From positions 434,001 through 498,000 of the forward strand of contig NZ_FZNR01000002.1 of assembly GCF_900188005.1 (NCBI RefSeq): a stretch of DNA of 64,000 nucleotides. The letters are read 5' to 3'. Positions 28,868 to 37,605 of the stretch are shown piece after piece. Every line of letters begins with the position of its first letter. Position 1 is the stretch's first letter. Source of the stretch: Actinoplanes regularis. GTDB taxonomy: Bacteria; Actinomycetota; Actinomycetes; Mycobacteriales; Micromonosporaceae. The notes beneath the pieces were generated by a model, which was given only the letters and a program-made list of their open reading frames with translations, was not told where the DNA came from and did no database searches. A program made the position numbers and the translations under genes.

Positions 28868-29824
28868 GTGACTGAGATATCGGGGGATTTCGAGACGCAC
28901 CCGCCGGTCCACCGCCTGGACCGGCTCGCCCCGCCATACCGCCGGGGCGCGTATCCGGCGACCTACCGTCCGGTGCGGGACGCCCGGCAGGGCCTGGTCT
29001 TCGATCCGGCGCTCAAGCATCACCACAACGCCTATCGGGCCGGCGAGCCGATCTTCGGCGTCCCGGGGCTCGGGGAACGCTGGCGGGCTGCCCGGCGGGC
29101 GGCGGCGACCCACATCCTGTCCGTGCTCGCCGGCACCGTGCTGCCGGGCGACCTGGTGCTCCGTGGCAGCGCGGCGATGCCGGCCTGGGTCGGCGCGGCC
29201 GCTCGCGAGCCGGGTGACCTGGACTTCGTGGTCGCCCCGGCGAGCCTGGCGAGCGACAGCGCGGCGGCTCGCGAGCTGCTGGACGGGATCGTCGCGGCGG
29301 TGGCCGCGAGTCCCGCCGCCGGGCTCCGGCCGGACCGGGTCGCCGAGTCCGCGATCTGGACCTACGAGCGGGCCGACGGCCGCCGCCTGACGATCCCGTT
29401 CGAGGTCCCGGGTGTCCCGGAAGGGATCGTGCAGATCGACATCGTGTTCGGTGAGGAGCTGCCGACAGCACCGGAGCCGCTCCTGCTGCCCGGTCTCCGC
29501 GAGCCGGTCCTGGCGGCCACCGCCGGGTTGTCGCTGGCGTGGAAACTGCTCTGGCTGGCCACCGACTGCTATCCGCAGGGCAAGGACCTGTACGACGCTG
29601 TCCTGCTGGCCGAGCACACCTCGGTCGACCTCGCCCTGGTCCGGGAGCTGATGCGGCCGGAGCTGCGCGACGAGGCCGACGAGTTCACCGCCGAGTCGGT
29701 GCTGACCTGGACGGACCTCGAGTGGAACAACTTCATCCAGGACTATCCGGAGCTGATCACCGAACCGCACGCGCTGCCCTGGCTGCGACGGTTGGCGGCG
29801 GCGCTGGAGCGCGCCTGGCGCTGA
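28868..29824 (+). CDS. AbiEii-like nucleotidyltransferase
   Basis: A 318-residue protein of the AbiEii/AbiGii nucleotidyltransferase group (DNA polymerase beta fold). The fold signature is LRGSAAMPAWVG followed by EPGDLDFVV (about residues 97-119, metal-binding D-x-D), and a later IVQIDIVFG gives the third acid. In type IV toxin-antitoxin and abortive-infection pairs AbiEii is the toxin, but no AbiEi antitoxin gene is adjacent here, so this is an orphan or a housekeeping relative. The N-terminal 60 residues are an extra segment. The GTG start at 28868 is chosen from context. A terminator follows. Confidence 0.7.
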   Translation: MTEISGDFETHPPVHRLDRLAPPYRRGAYPATYRPVRDARQGLVFDPALKHHHNAYRAGEPIFGVPGLGERWRAARRAAATHILSVLAGTVLPGDLVLRGSAAMPAWVGAAAREPGDLDFVVAPASLASDSAAARELLDGIVAAVAASPAAGLRPDRVAESAIWTYERADGRRLTIPFEVPGVPEGIVQIDIVFGEELPTAPEPLLLPGLREPVLAATAGLSLAWKLLWLATDCYPQGKDLYDAVLLAEHTSVDLALVRELMRPELRDEADEFTAESVLTWTDLEWNNFIQDYPELITEPHALPWLRRLAAALERAWR

Positions 29825-29844
29825 CCCTGACACCGGAGAACGAC

Positions 29845-29875
29845 GAAGGCGGCGCGCTGCACGCGCGCCGCCTTC
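29845..29875. terminator. Hairpin terminator at the end of the suf operon
   Basis: A perfect 12-bp stem (29845-29856 with 29864-29875) with a 7-nt loop lies between the convergent AbiEii-like gene and sufT, serving both. Confidence 0.7.
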
Positions 29876-29887
29876 CGCCGGTTCGTC

Positions 29888-30394
29888 TCAGACGTTGAAA
29901 CCGAGTGCCCGCAGCTGCTCACGACCGTCGTCGGTGATCTTGTCGGGGCCCCACGGCGGCAGCCACACCCAGTTGATCCGGAAGTCCTGCACCAGGCCGC
30001 CGCCCGGGCCGGTGGTCAGCGCCTGCCGGGTCTGGTCCTCGATCACGTCGGTCAGCGGGCAGGCCGCCGAGGTCAGCGTCATGTCCAGGGTGACGACGTT
30101 CTCGTCGTCCACGTGGACGCCGTAGACCAGGCCCAGGTCGACCACGTTGATACCGAGCTCGGGGTCGACGACGTCCTTCATCGCCTCCTCGACGTCGGCG
30201 GTCGACGCCTTCTTGACCGGCTCGGCGCCCTTCGCGGACGAGACGCCCACCTCCGGCACCTCGACCGGCTCGCCCGCCTCCGCGGCCTCCGCCCGCTCGG
30301 CCTCCAACCAGCCCGGGACCTGGTCCTCGGCGGGGGAAGCCGCGCCGGCCGGTGCCGTCGCCACCGTCTGCACGGAATCGATCTGTTCGCTCAT
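29888..30394 (-). CDS. sufT: SufT / MIP18-family (DUF59) Fe-S assembly factor
   Basis: A 168-residue protein. An N-terminal acidic, Ala/Glu-rich tail (about 65 residues) precedes the DUF59 domain with VVDPELGINVVDLGLVYGV and the conserved cysteine in TSAACPLTDVIE. SufT-type proteins help deliver Fe-S clusters to target apoproteins. It is the last gene of the suf operon. Its ATG at 30394 overlaps the stop of sufU (ATGA) and has GGAGGTG upstream. The long acidic tail is an extension beyond the core domain. Confidence 0.85.
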   Translation of the reverse strand: MSEQIDSVQTVATAPAGAASPAEDQVPGWLEAERAEAAEAGEPVEVPEVGVSSAKGAEPVKKASTADVEEAMKDVVDPELGINVVDLGLVYGVHVDDENVVTLDMTLTSAACPLTDVIEDQTRQALTTGPGGGLVQDFRINWVWLPPWGPDKITDDGREQLRALGFNV

Positions 30395-30846
30395 GCTTTC
30401 ACCTCCGGGCTCGCGCCCACCTCGACGCCCGCGCGCGCCGCCGCGTCCTTGAACGCCATCCACGGCAGCAGGGCGCATTTCACCCTGGCCGGAAACTTCG
30501 CCACCCCGGCAAACGCGATCCCGTCACCGAGCACGTCCTCGTCCGGCTCCACCTGGCCGCGGCTCTGCATCAGCTCGACGAACGCGTGGTGGATCTCCGC
30601 GACCGCCGCCCGGTCCTTACCCTGCAGCAGCTCGTGCAGAACCGATGCGGAGGCCTGGCTGATCGAGCAACCCAGCCCGTCGTACGAGATGTCGGCCAGG
30701 TCGGCGGTGACCCGCACGGTGATCTCGTCACCGCAGGTCGGGTTGACGTGGTGCGCCTCCCCGTCGAACGGCTCACGCAGGCCACGCCCGTGCGGATGCT
30801 TGTAATGATCCAGGATGATGTCCTGGTACAACCCGTCGAGCATCAT
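30391..30846 (-). CDS. sufU: SufU scaffold/sulfurtransferase protein
   Basis: A 151-residue SufU protein, which takes sulfur from SufS through a zinc-bound site. The three conserved cysteines are in NPTCGDE, GLGCSIS and VKCALLPW, with the Asp of CGDE. The spacing matches SufU, including the insert between the second and third Cys that separates it from IscU. The start ATG at 30846 shares one base with the sufS stop (TGATG); a second ATG follows directly. It is paired with sufS upstream and sufT downstream. Confidence 0.9.
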   Translation of the reverse strand: MMLDGLYQDIILDHYKHPHGRGLREPFDGEAHHVNPTCGDEITVRVTADLADISYDGLGCSISQASASVLHELLQGKDRAAVAEIHHAFVELMQSRGQVEPDEDVLGDGIAFAGVAKFPARVKCALLPWMAFKDAAARAGVEVGASPEVKA

Positions 30847-32075
30847 CAGCCGAACACCTTCCGCACCTGGTCGAGGCCGCGCGCCAGGGCATCGATCTCG
30901 TCCGTGGTCGTGTAGAGGTAGAACGAGGCCCGGGTCATCGCCGGCACCCCGAACCGCACACACACCGGCCGGGCGCAGTGGTGGCCGACCCGCACCTCGA
31001 CGCCGAGCGCGTCCAGGATCTGCCCGACGTCGTGCGGGTGCACGCCGTCCACCCCGAACGACACCGTGCCACCGCGGCCCTCCGGCTTGACCGGGCCGTA
31101 GATCCGCACGCCGGGGACGGCGGAGAGCTGCTCCAGCGCGTACCGGGTGATCTCCTGCTCGTGCCGGTGGATGTTCTCCATACCGAGCCCGGTCAGGTAG
31201 TCCACCGCCGCGCCGAGGCCGATCGCCTCGGTGATCGGCGGGGTGCCGGCCTCGAACCGGGCCGGAGGCGCGGCGAACGTGGTCTTCCCCATCGCCACGG
31301 TCTCGATCATCGACCCGCCGGCCAGGAACGGCGGCATCGTCGCGAGCAGCTCGTACCTGCCCCAGAGCACGCCGATGCCGGTCGGGCCGAGCATCTTGTG
31401 TCCGGTGAAGGCGATGAAGTCGACGCCCAGCTCGCGCACGTCAACCGGGAAGTGCGGCACCGACTGGGAGCAGTCCAGCATGACCAGGGCACCGACCTGA
31501 CGGGCCCGCGCGACCAGCGCGGACACGTCGTTGATGGTGCCGAGCACGTTCGACATGTGCACCACCGAGACGAGCTTGGTGCGCTCGTTCACGAGGGCGT
31601 TCAGCGCGGACTCGTCGAGCCGGCCCTCGTCGGTGATACCGAACCAGCGCAGCGTGGCGCCGGTCCGCTCGCAGAGCAGCTGCCAGGGCACCAGGTTCGA
31701 GTGATGCTCCATCTCGGAGATCACGACCTCGTCGCCCGGGCCGAGCTTCAGCAACTGACCGGCCGCGTGCGCGACCAGGTTGATCGCCTCGGTGGAGTTC
31801 TTGGTGAAGACGATCTCATCGGTGCTGCCCGCACCGATGAACGCCGCCACCTTGGCCCGGGCGCCCTCGTACAGCTCGGTCGACTCGGTGCCTAGGGTGT
31901 GCACCGAGCGCGACACGTTGCCGTTGTGTTTCTCCTGGTGGGCGCGCATGACGTCGAGCACCTGCACCGGCTTCTGCGAGGTGTTGGCACTGTCCAGATA
32001 GACCAGCGGGTGGCCGTTCACCTCCCGCTCGAAGATCGGGAAGTCCTTGCGCACCCGCGCGACGTCGAAGCTCAT
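30846..32075 (-). CDS. sufS: Cysteine desulfurase SufS
   Basis: A 409-residue PLP enzyme that takes sulfur from cysteine for Fe-S assembly. The PLP Lys is in FTGHKMLGPTG (about residue 228), His residues at MEHHSNLVPW stack the cofactor, and the catalytic Cys lies in HHCARPVC (about 366), the group II (SufS) form. It works with SufU. Its ATG at 32075 follows sufC by 14 nt. Confidence 0.93.
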   Translation of the reverse strand: MSFDVARVRKDFPIFEREVNGHPLVYLDSANTSQKPVQVLDVMRAHQEKHNGNVSRSVHTLGTESTELYEGARAKVAAFIGAGSTDEIVFTKNSTEAINLVAHAAGQLLKLGPGDEVVISEMEHHSNLVPWQLLCERTGATLRWFGITDEGRLDESALNALVNERTKLVSVVHMSNVLGTINDVSALVARARQVGALVMLDCSQSVPHFPVDVRELGVDFIAFTGHKMLGPTGIGVLWGRYELLATMPPFLAGGSMIETVAMGKTTFAAPPARFEAGTPPITEAIGLGAAVDYLTGLGMENIHRHEQEITRYALEQLSAVPGVRIYGPVKPEGRGGTVSFGVDGVHPHDVGQILDALGVEVRVGHHCARPVCVRFGVPAMTRASFYLYTTTDEIDALARGLDQVRKVFG

Positions 32076-32089
32076 TTGTTCTCCCGCTA

Positions 32090-32845
32090 TCAGGCGTTGA
32101 CGAACTTCTTGTAGCCCTCGGCCTCGAGGCGCTCGCCCAGCTCCGAGCCGCCCTCTTCGACGATCCGGCCACCGACGAAGACGTGCACGAAGTCCGGCTT
32201 GATGTAGCGCAGGATCCGCGTGTAGTGGGTGATCAGCAGGAAGCCGGTGTCGCCGGTCGCCCGGACCCGGTTCACGCCCTCGCTGACGATCTGCAGCGCG
32301 TCGATGTCGAGGCCGGAGTCGGTCTCGTCGAGGATCGCCATCTTCGGCTTGAGCAGCTCCAGCTGCATGATCTCGTGCCGCTTCTTCTCACCGCCGGAGA
32401 AGCCCTCGTTCACGTTGCGCTGCGCGAACGCCGGGTCCATCTGCAGCTTCTCCATGGCACCGCGCAGCTCGCCGGCCCAGGTGCGCAGCTTCGGCGCCTC
32501 GCCGTCGATCGCCGTCTTCGCGGTACGCAGGAAGTTCGCCACCGAGACGCCGGGGACCTCGACCGGGTACTGCATGGCCAGGAAGAGACCGGCGCGGGCG
32601 CGCTCGTCGACGGTCAGGGCGAGCACGTCCTGGCCGTCCAGCGTCACCGAGCCACCGGTGATCTCGTACTTCGGGTGGCCGGCGATGGAGTAGGCCAGCG
32701 TCGACTTGCCGGAGCCGTTCGGGCCCATGATGGCGTGCGTCTCGCCCGACTTGATGGTGAGGTCGACCCCGGCGAGGATCGGCTTCAGCTCGCCATCCGG
32801 CAGCTTCACCGAAACCTGCAGGTCGCGGATCTCCAGGGTGCTCAC
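32090..32845 (-). CDS. sufC: Fe-S assembly ATPase SufC
   Basis: A 251-residue soluble ABC ATPase that powers the SufBCD scaffold. Walker A is GPNGSGKST (about residue 41), the signature FSGGEKKRHEIMQ, and Walker B with ILDETDSGLDIDAL is the SufC-specific form. The start overlaps the stop of the Rieske-type gene (GTGA, 32842-32845). All residues needed for ATP hydrolysis appear present. Confidence 0.93.
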   Translation of the reverse strand: MSTLEIRDLQVSVKLPDGELKPILAGVDLTIKSGETHAIMGPNGSGKSTLAYSIAGHPKYEITGGSVTLDGQDVLALTVDERARAGLFLAMQYPVEVPGVSVANFLRTAKTAIDGEAPKLRTWAGELRGAMEKLQMDPAFAQRNVNEGFSGGEKKRHEIMQLELLKPKMAILDETDSGLDIDALQIVSEGVNRVRATGDTGFLLITHYTRILRYIKPDFVHVFVGGRIVEEGGSELGERLEAEGYKKFVNA

Positions 32846-33171
32846 GGCTCTACTCCATTGCTCGGTTTCGTCGAAACGTAGATGTCTCCGTCGCGGATCT
32901 CGACGGGATAGGTCGCCACCGGGTCGATGGCGGGCGGTCCGGAGGGCTCACCGGTACGCAGGTCGAAGCGCGAGCCGTGCAGCCAGCACTCCAGCATGCA
33001 CCCGTCGACCTCCCCCTCGGTGAGGGCCACCGAGGCATGGCTGCACTCGTCGCGGACCGCGTAGAAGTTGTCGTCGTCGGCGTGCACGACCGCGATCTCG
33101 ACACCGTCGACCTCCACCTGGAGCGCGGTGCCCTTCGCGATGTCGGACGCCGGCCCGACGTTCTCGAACAT
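32842..33171 (-). CDS. Rieske-type [2Fe-2S] ferredoxin of the suf operon
   Basis: A 109-residue non-heme Rieske ferredoxin. Cluster ligands are Cys-x-His in DECSHASV and Cys-x2-His in LECWLHGSRFD, the bacterial NirD/biphenyl-dioxygenase-ferredoxin type. Such a gene sits between sufD and sufC in many actinobacteria; it may supply electrons during cluster assembly. The ATG at 33171 is chosen; a GTG at 33174 overlapping the sufD stop (TAGTG) is also possible. Confidence 0.85.
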   Translation of the reverse strand: MFENVGPASDIAKGTALQVEVDGVEIAVVHADDDNFYAVRDECSHASVALTEGEVDGCMLECWLHGSRFDLRTGEPSGPPAIDPVATYPVEIRDGDIYVSTKPSNGVEP

Positions 33172-33173
33172 CA

Positions 33174-34301
33174 CTACTGACCCGCCTCGGCCAGCCGCGC
33201 CTCGATGGCATCGCCGAGCCGCTCGCGCAGCGCCTCGACCGGGATCTTGTGAATCAGCTCGGCGAAGAAGCCACGGACGACCAGCTTGCGGGCCTCAGCC
33301 TCGGGGATGCCCCGCGCCATCAGGTAGAACAGCTGCTCGTCGTCGAACCGGCCGGTGGCGCTGGCGTGCCCGGCGCCGGCGACCTCACCGGTCTCGATCT
33401 CCAGGTTCGGGACCGAGTCCGCGCGGGCGCCGTCGGTCAGCACCAGGTTGCGGTTGATCTCGTACGTGTCGGTGCCGGTCGCGGCGGCCCGGATCAGCAC
33501 GTCGCCGACCCAGACGGTGTGCGCCGACTTGCCCTGCAGCGCACCCCGGTAACCCACGTAGCTGCGGCAGTCCGGCACCGAGTGGTCGACCAGCTGACGG
33601 TGCTCCTGGTGCTGGCCGGCGTCGGCGAAGTAGAGCCCCCAGAGCTCGGCGTCACCGCCCCGCCCCGTGTACTCCACGCTGGTGAACTGGCGGACCAGGT
33701 CGCCGCCGAGGGTGACCTGCACGTGCTGCACCCGGGCGTCCTTGCCGACCCGGAACCGCACGTGCTGGGCCTGCACCGCGTCGCGGTCCCACTCGGCCAG
33801 GGTCACGAAGGTGAGCTGGGCGCTGTCGCCGAGCACCACCTCGATGTTGTCGGCCAGGGTGACCGTGCCGGTCTGCTCCAGCACGACGGTGGCCTTGGCG
33901 AAGTTGCCGACCTTGACCACGGTGCGCGCGGCCGCGGCCTCGCCCCCCTTGCCGACCAGGCGGATCACGGCCGCCTCGGCCGGCTCGGCCTCGGCCGCCA
34001 CCTCGATCACGGTGACGCCGGCGGCCGAGCCGTAGGCCAGCGCGCTGATCCGGTCGAACGGGATGAGTACCGGCTCGACGTCGTCGGCGGTGGTGACCGT
34101 CACGCCGGCGGGCAGGTCGCCGTACTCCACGGAGGGTGCCGCGCCGGTCAGCGCCGTGGCCTTGACCAGGTCACTCAGCCGCTTGAGCGGGGTGAAACGC
34201 CACTCCTCCTCCAGGCCGTTGAGGGCCGGGAAGTCGGCGACGTCGAAGGAGCGCAGCACCTGCGACTTGGTGCTCGGCGGGGCGATGGCCTCGGTAGTCA
34301 T
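33174..34301 (-). CDS. sufD: Fe-S assembly scaffold protein SufD
   Basis: A 375-residue beta-helix scaffold subunit that binds SufB and SufC. The C-terminal region has GHASATGRFDDEQLFYLMARGIPEAEARKLVVRGFF, the typical SufB/SufD ending, and GKSAHTVWVGDVLIRAAATGTDTYEINRNL before it. No scaffold Cys is expected in SufD. It lies 46 nt after sufB. Confidence 0.9.
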   Translation of the reverse strand: MTTEAIAPPSTKSQVLRSFDVADFPALNGLEEEWRFTPLKRLSDLVKATALTGAAPSVEYGDLPAGVTVTTADDVEPVLIPFDRISALAYGSAAGVTVIEVAAEAEPAEAAVIRLVGKGGEAAAARTVVKVGNFAKATVVLEQTGTVTLADNIEVVLGDSAQLTFVTLAEWDRDAVQAQHVRFRVGKDARVQHVQVTLGGDLVRQFTSVEYTGRGGDAELWGLYFADAGQHQEHRQLVDHSVPDCRSYVGYRGALQGKSAHTVWVGDVLIRAAATGTDTYEINRNLVLTDGARADSVPNLEIETGEVAGAGHASATGRFDDEQLFYLMARGIPEAEARKLVVRGFFAELIHKIPVEALRERLGDAIEARLAEAGQ

Positions 34302-34347
34302 CTCGTCCTTTGGATTCTTCGGGGGCGGGGTGAGGCGACGGGGGCGG

Positions 34348-35769
34348 TCAGCCGACCGCGCCCTCCATCTGCAGCTCGATGAGGCGGTTCAGCTCCAGGG
34401 CGTACTCCATCGGGAGCTCCTTGGCGATCGGCTCGATGAAGCCGCGCACGATCATCGCCATCGCCTCGTCCTCGGTCAGGCCCCGGCTCATCAGGTAGAA
34501 GAGCTGGTCCTCGCTGACCTTGGAGACGGTCGCCTCGTGACCCATGTTCACGTCGTCCTCGCGGATGTCGACGTACGGGTACGTGTCCGAGCGGGAGATC
34601 GTGTCGACCAGCAGCGCGTCGCACTTGACGGTGCTCTTCGAGTGCGCGGAGCCCTCCAGGACCTGGACGAGACCGCGGTACGACGTACGGCCACCGCCAC
34701 GGGCGATCGACTTGGAGATGATCGTCGAGGAGGTGTGCGGCGCGGCGTGCACCATCTTGGCGCCGGAGTCCTGGTGCTGGCCCTCGCCGGCCATCGCGAT
34801 CGAGAGCACCTCGCCCTTGGCGTGCGGGCCGGTCATGTAGACCGCCGGGTACTTCATCGTGACCTTGGAGCCGATGTTGCCGTCGATCCACTCCATGGTC
34901 GCGCCCTCCTCGCAGGTGGCGCGCTTGGTGACCAGGTTGTAGACGTTGTTCGACCAGTTCTGGATCGTCGTGTACCGAACTCGCGCGTTCTTCTTGACGA
35001 CGATCTCGACGACCGCGGAGTGCAGCGAGTCGGAGGAGTAGATCGGCGCGGTGCAGCCCTCGACGTAGTGCACGTAGCTGCCCTCGTCGGCGATGATCAG
35101 GGTCCGCTCGAACTGGCCCATGTTCTCCGTGTTGATCCGGAAGTAGGCCTGCAGCGGGATGTCGACGTGCACACCCTTCGGCACGTAGATGAACGAGCCG
35201 CCGGACCACACGCTGGTGTTCAGCGCGGCGAACTTGTTGTCGCCGACCGGGATCACCGTGCCGAAGTACTCCTTGAAGACGTCCTCGTGCTCCTTGAGAG
35301 CCGTGTCGGTGTCGAGGAACAGGACACCCTGCGCCTCGAGGTCCTCACGGATCGCGTGGTAGACGACCTCGGACTCGTACTGCGCGGCGACGCCGGCGAC
35401 CAGGCGCTGCTTCTCCGCCTCCGGGATGCCGAGCTTGTCGTACGTCGACTTGATGTCCTCCGGCAGGTCCTCCCAGGAAGCGGCCTGCTTCTCGGTGGAG
35501 CGCACGAAGTACTTGATGTTCTGGAAGTCGATCCCGGTGAGGTCGGCGCCCCAGTTCGGCATCGGCTTGCGGTCGAACAGGCGCAGGCCCTTGAGACGCA
35601 GGTCGAGCATCCACTGCGGCTCGTTCTTCAGGGCTGAGATGTTGCGCACCACGGCCTCGGACAGACCGCGCTGCGCGGTGGCGCCCGCGACGTCGGCATC
35701 GGCCCAGCCGTACTCGTACTTGCCAAGAGCGGCCAGGTGCTCTTCCTGAGTGACGATCTGGTCAGTCAT
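34348..35769 (-). CDS. sufB: Fe-S assembly scaffold protein SufB
   Basis: A 473-residue scaffold on which [4Fe-4S] clusters are built with SufC and SufD. The beta-helix core, [16 protein letters not shown] with its conserved Cys, and the ending [22 protein letters not shown] are diagnostic. Length fits the family; no intein is present, unlike in mycobacteria. The ATG at 35769 overlaps the sufR stop by 4 nt (ATGA). Confidence 0.95.
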   Translation of the reverse strand: MTDQIVTQEEHLAALGKYEYGWADADVAGATAQRGLSEAVVRNISALKNEPQWMLDLRLKGLRLFDRKPMPNWGADLTGIDFQNIKYFVRSTEKQAASWEDLPEDIKSTYDKLGIPEAEKQRLVAGVAAQYESEVVYHAIREDLEAQGVLFLDTDTALKEHEDVFKEYFGTVIPVGDNKFAALNTSVWSGGSFIYVPKGVHVDIPLQAYFRINTENMGQFERTLIIADEGSYVHYVEGCTAPIYSSDSLHSAVVEIVVKKNARVRYTTIQNWSNNVYNLVTKRATCEEGATMEWIDGNIGSKVTMKYPAVYMTGPHAKGEVLSIAMAGEGQHQDSGAKMVHAAPHTSSTIISKSIARGGGRTSYRGLVQVLEGSAHSKSTVKCDALLVDTISRSDTYPYVDIREDDVNMGHEATVSKVSEDQLFYLMSRGLTEDEAMAMIVRGFIEPIAKELPMEYALELNRLIELQMEGAVG

Positions 35770-36533
35770 GTATCTGTCCTAACCGTGATTTCGGCGATGA
35801 GGCTGCCGCAGTCCGTTTGGTGGGCGGCGGGTGGCGTAGTCGGGTGCGCACCGCGAGCCGGGATGTGCGTGGTGCACACCCCGTCGCCGTGCGCGATGGT
35901 CGCGAGGCGCTGCACGTGGGTACCGATGAGCCGCGAGATCACTTCGGTCTCGGCGTCGCACAGCTGAGGGAACTCGGCGGCCACGTGCGCCACCGGGCAG
36001 TGATGCTGGCACAACTGCCCGCCGGACGCGATCGTGGTCGCGCTGGCAGCGTAGCCCTCCGCCGTCAGCGCATCGGCGAGTGCCTCCGCCCTGGCGATCG
36101 GCTCGGTGCCGGCCTCGTGCAGGGCCGACCGGCAGCGGTCCTCCAGCGCCTGGATCTGGGCCGCGGCGAACGCGCTGACCGCCTCCGGCCCGTTGTGCTG
36201 AGCGATCCAGCGCAGCGCGGCGGCGGCGATGTTGTCGTAGTGGTGCGGGTTCAGATCGTCGCGGGCGGCGGCGGTGAGCACGTAGGCCTTTGCCGGGCGG
36301 CCCCGGCCGCGCGGGCCGGTGCGACGCACCTCACGGGTCTCGACCAGGTGCTCGGCGAGCATCGCGTCCAGATGTTTGCGGATCGCGGCGGGGCTGAGCC
36401 CGAGCTGGGCGCCGAGCTCGGCAGCGGTGGCGGGGTCACGCTGCAGCAACTGGGCGACGCGATCACGGGTGCGGCCGTCCGATGCGGCGGCAGACGCCCC
36501 CGCACCACTGCTGGCCAGCACCTCGTTTTTCAC
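35766..36533 (-). CDS. sufR: SufR, Fe-S-sensing regulator of the suf operon
   Basis: A 255-residue ArsR/DeoR-like winged-helix regulator. The HTH is about residues 32-55 ([22 protein letters not shown]), followed by the wing [18 protein letters not shown]. The C-terminal Fe-S binding Cys are in [18 protein letters not shown] (about 193-210). SufR represses suf when it holds a cluster. The GTG at 36533 is chosen because a -10 hexamer TAACGT ends 7 nt before it, which suggests a leaderless start; a reading from 36569 would include the promoter. It heads the operon, giving feedback control. Confidence 0.88.
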   Translation of the reverse strand: MKNEVLASSGAGASAAASDGRTRDRVAQLLQRDPATAAELGAQLGLSPAAIRKHLDAMLAEHLVETREVRRTGPRGRGRPAKAYVLTAAARDDLNPHHYDNIAAAALRWIAQHNGPEAVSAFAAAQIQALEDRCRSALHEAGTEPIARAEALADALTAEGYAASATTIASGGQLCQHHCPVAHVAAEFPQLCDAETEVISRLIGTHVQRLATIAHGDGVCTTHIPARGAHPTTPPAAHQTDCGSLIAEITVRTDT

Positions 36534-36540
36534 TACCACA

Positions 36541-36569
36541 ACGTTACGTATTTCCTCCGAGAGCTGCAA
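36541..36569 (-). promoter_or_regulatory. Promoter of the suf operon (-35 TTGCAG, 17 nt, -10 TAACGT)
   Basis: On the minus strand TTGCAG (36569-36564) is separated by exactly 17 nt from TAACGT (36546-36541), which lies 7 nt before the sufR GTG. The geometry predicts a transcript that begins at or beside the start codon. An AACGTT palindrome covers the -10 (36540-36545). Confidence 0.55.
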
Positions 36570-36635
36570 ACCCGGTCTCGGTGATCCACCACACCGGCCT
36601 GCGGGGATGCGTTATTTCAAGATCAACTTTGCGCG

Positions 36636-36641
36636 TACGAT
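36636..36641 (+). promoter_or_regulatory. -10 element TACGAT 7 nt before the ctaA GTG
   Basis: TACGAT fits the actinobacterial TANNNT -10 and lies 7 nt before GTG 36649, the spacing of a leaderless transcript. A clear -35 was not found. Confidence 0.45.
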
Positions 36642-36648
36642 CCACCGG

Positions 36649-37605
36649 GTGAAGTCCTTCGAGCCGCTGTTCCGCCCGTTCACCGCCGTGCTGCGCCCAC
36701 TGGCCCTCGCGTCCCTGGTCGCCAACGTCGCGCTGATCGTCACCGGCGCGGCGGTCCGTCTCACCGACTCCGGCCTCGGCTGCCCCACCTGGCCCAGGTG
36801 CACCGACGAGTCGTACACGACGACGGCCGCGATGGGCGTCCACGGCGTCATCGAGTTCGGCAACCGGATGCTCACGTTCGTGCTGGCCCTGCTCGCCGTC
36901 GCCTGCTTCCTCGGCGCCCTGGGCCGGCCCCGCCGCCGGTCGCTGGTCCGGCTCTCGGTCGCGGTCGGCCTCGGCATCCCGATGCAGGGCGTGGTCGGCG
37001 GCATCACCGTGCTCACCAACCTCAACCCGTGGGTCGTCGGGCTGCACTTCCTGCTCTCGATCGCGCTGATCACCGTGGCGTACGCGTTCTGGCGCCGCGT
37101 CGACGAGGGCGACGCCGCGCCCGTGCCGCTGGTCCCGGGCCCCCTGCGCGCGCTCGCCGGCCTCACCACCCTGGCCAGCCTGGCCGTCGTCGCCGTCGGC
37201 GTGGTGGTGACCGGCAGCGGCCCGCACTCCGGCGACCGCGGCGCCAAGCGCAACGGACTCGACCCGGCCGGGATCTCCCAGGTCCACGCCGACCTGGTCT
37301 TCCTGCTGATCGGCCTCTCGGTGGCGCTGTGGTTCGCGCTGCGCGCGGTACAGGCCCCGCCGGCGGCCGTCCGGGCCGCGCTGACGCTCGTCGTGGTGGA
37401 GCTGGCGCAGGGCCTGGTCGGCTTCGTCCAGTACTTCACCCACCTGCCGGTGGTGCTGGTCGCCTGCCACATGCTCGGCGCCGGACTGGTCTGGACGGCG
37501 ACGCTGGCCGTCCTGTGGTCCCTGCGGGAGCGACCGACCGGGTCGTCCGCCGCGTCGCCGTCGGTCACCCCGTCAGCGGCCCAGGAGCCGGTTCCCGCCG
37601 TCTGA
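36649..37605 (+). CDS. ctaA: Heme A synthase CtaA (COX15 family)
   Basis: A 318-residue membrane enzyme with eight helices that converts heme O to heme A for aa3-type cytochrome oxidase. The four heme-ligand His are in GVHGVIEFGNR, GLHFLLS, SQVHADLVF and ACHMLGAG, and the extracellular loop LGCPTWPRC carries the conserved Cys pair. GTG at 36649 is preferred, because TACGAT 7 nt upstream suggests a leaderless start; ATG at 36607 would add 14 residues and span that promoter. It is divergent from the suf operon, and ctaB lies 2.3 kb downstream. Confidence 0.9.
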   Translation: MKSFEPLFRPFTAVLRPLALASLVANVALIVTGAAVRLTDSGLGCPTWPRCTDESYTTTAAMGVHGVIEFGNRMLTFVLALLAVACFLGALGRPRRRSLVRLSVAVGLGIPMQGVVGGITVLTNLNPWVVGLHFLLSIALITVAYAFWRRVDEGDAAPVPLVPGPLRALAGLTTLASLAVVAVGVVVTGSGPHSGDRGAKRNGLDPAGISQVHADLVFLLIGLSVALWFALRAVQAPPAAVRAALTLVVVELAQGLVGFVQYFTHLPVVLVACHMLGAGLVWTATLAVLWSLRERPTGSSAASPSVTPSAAQEPVPAV

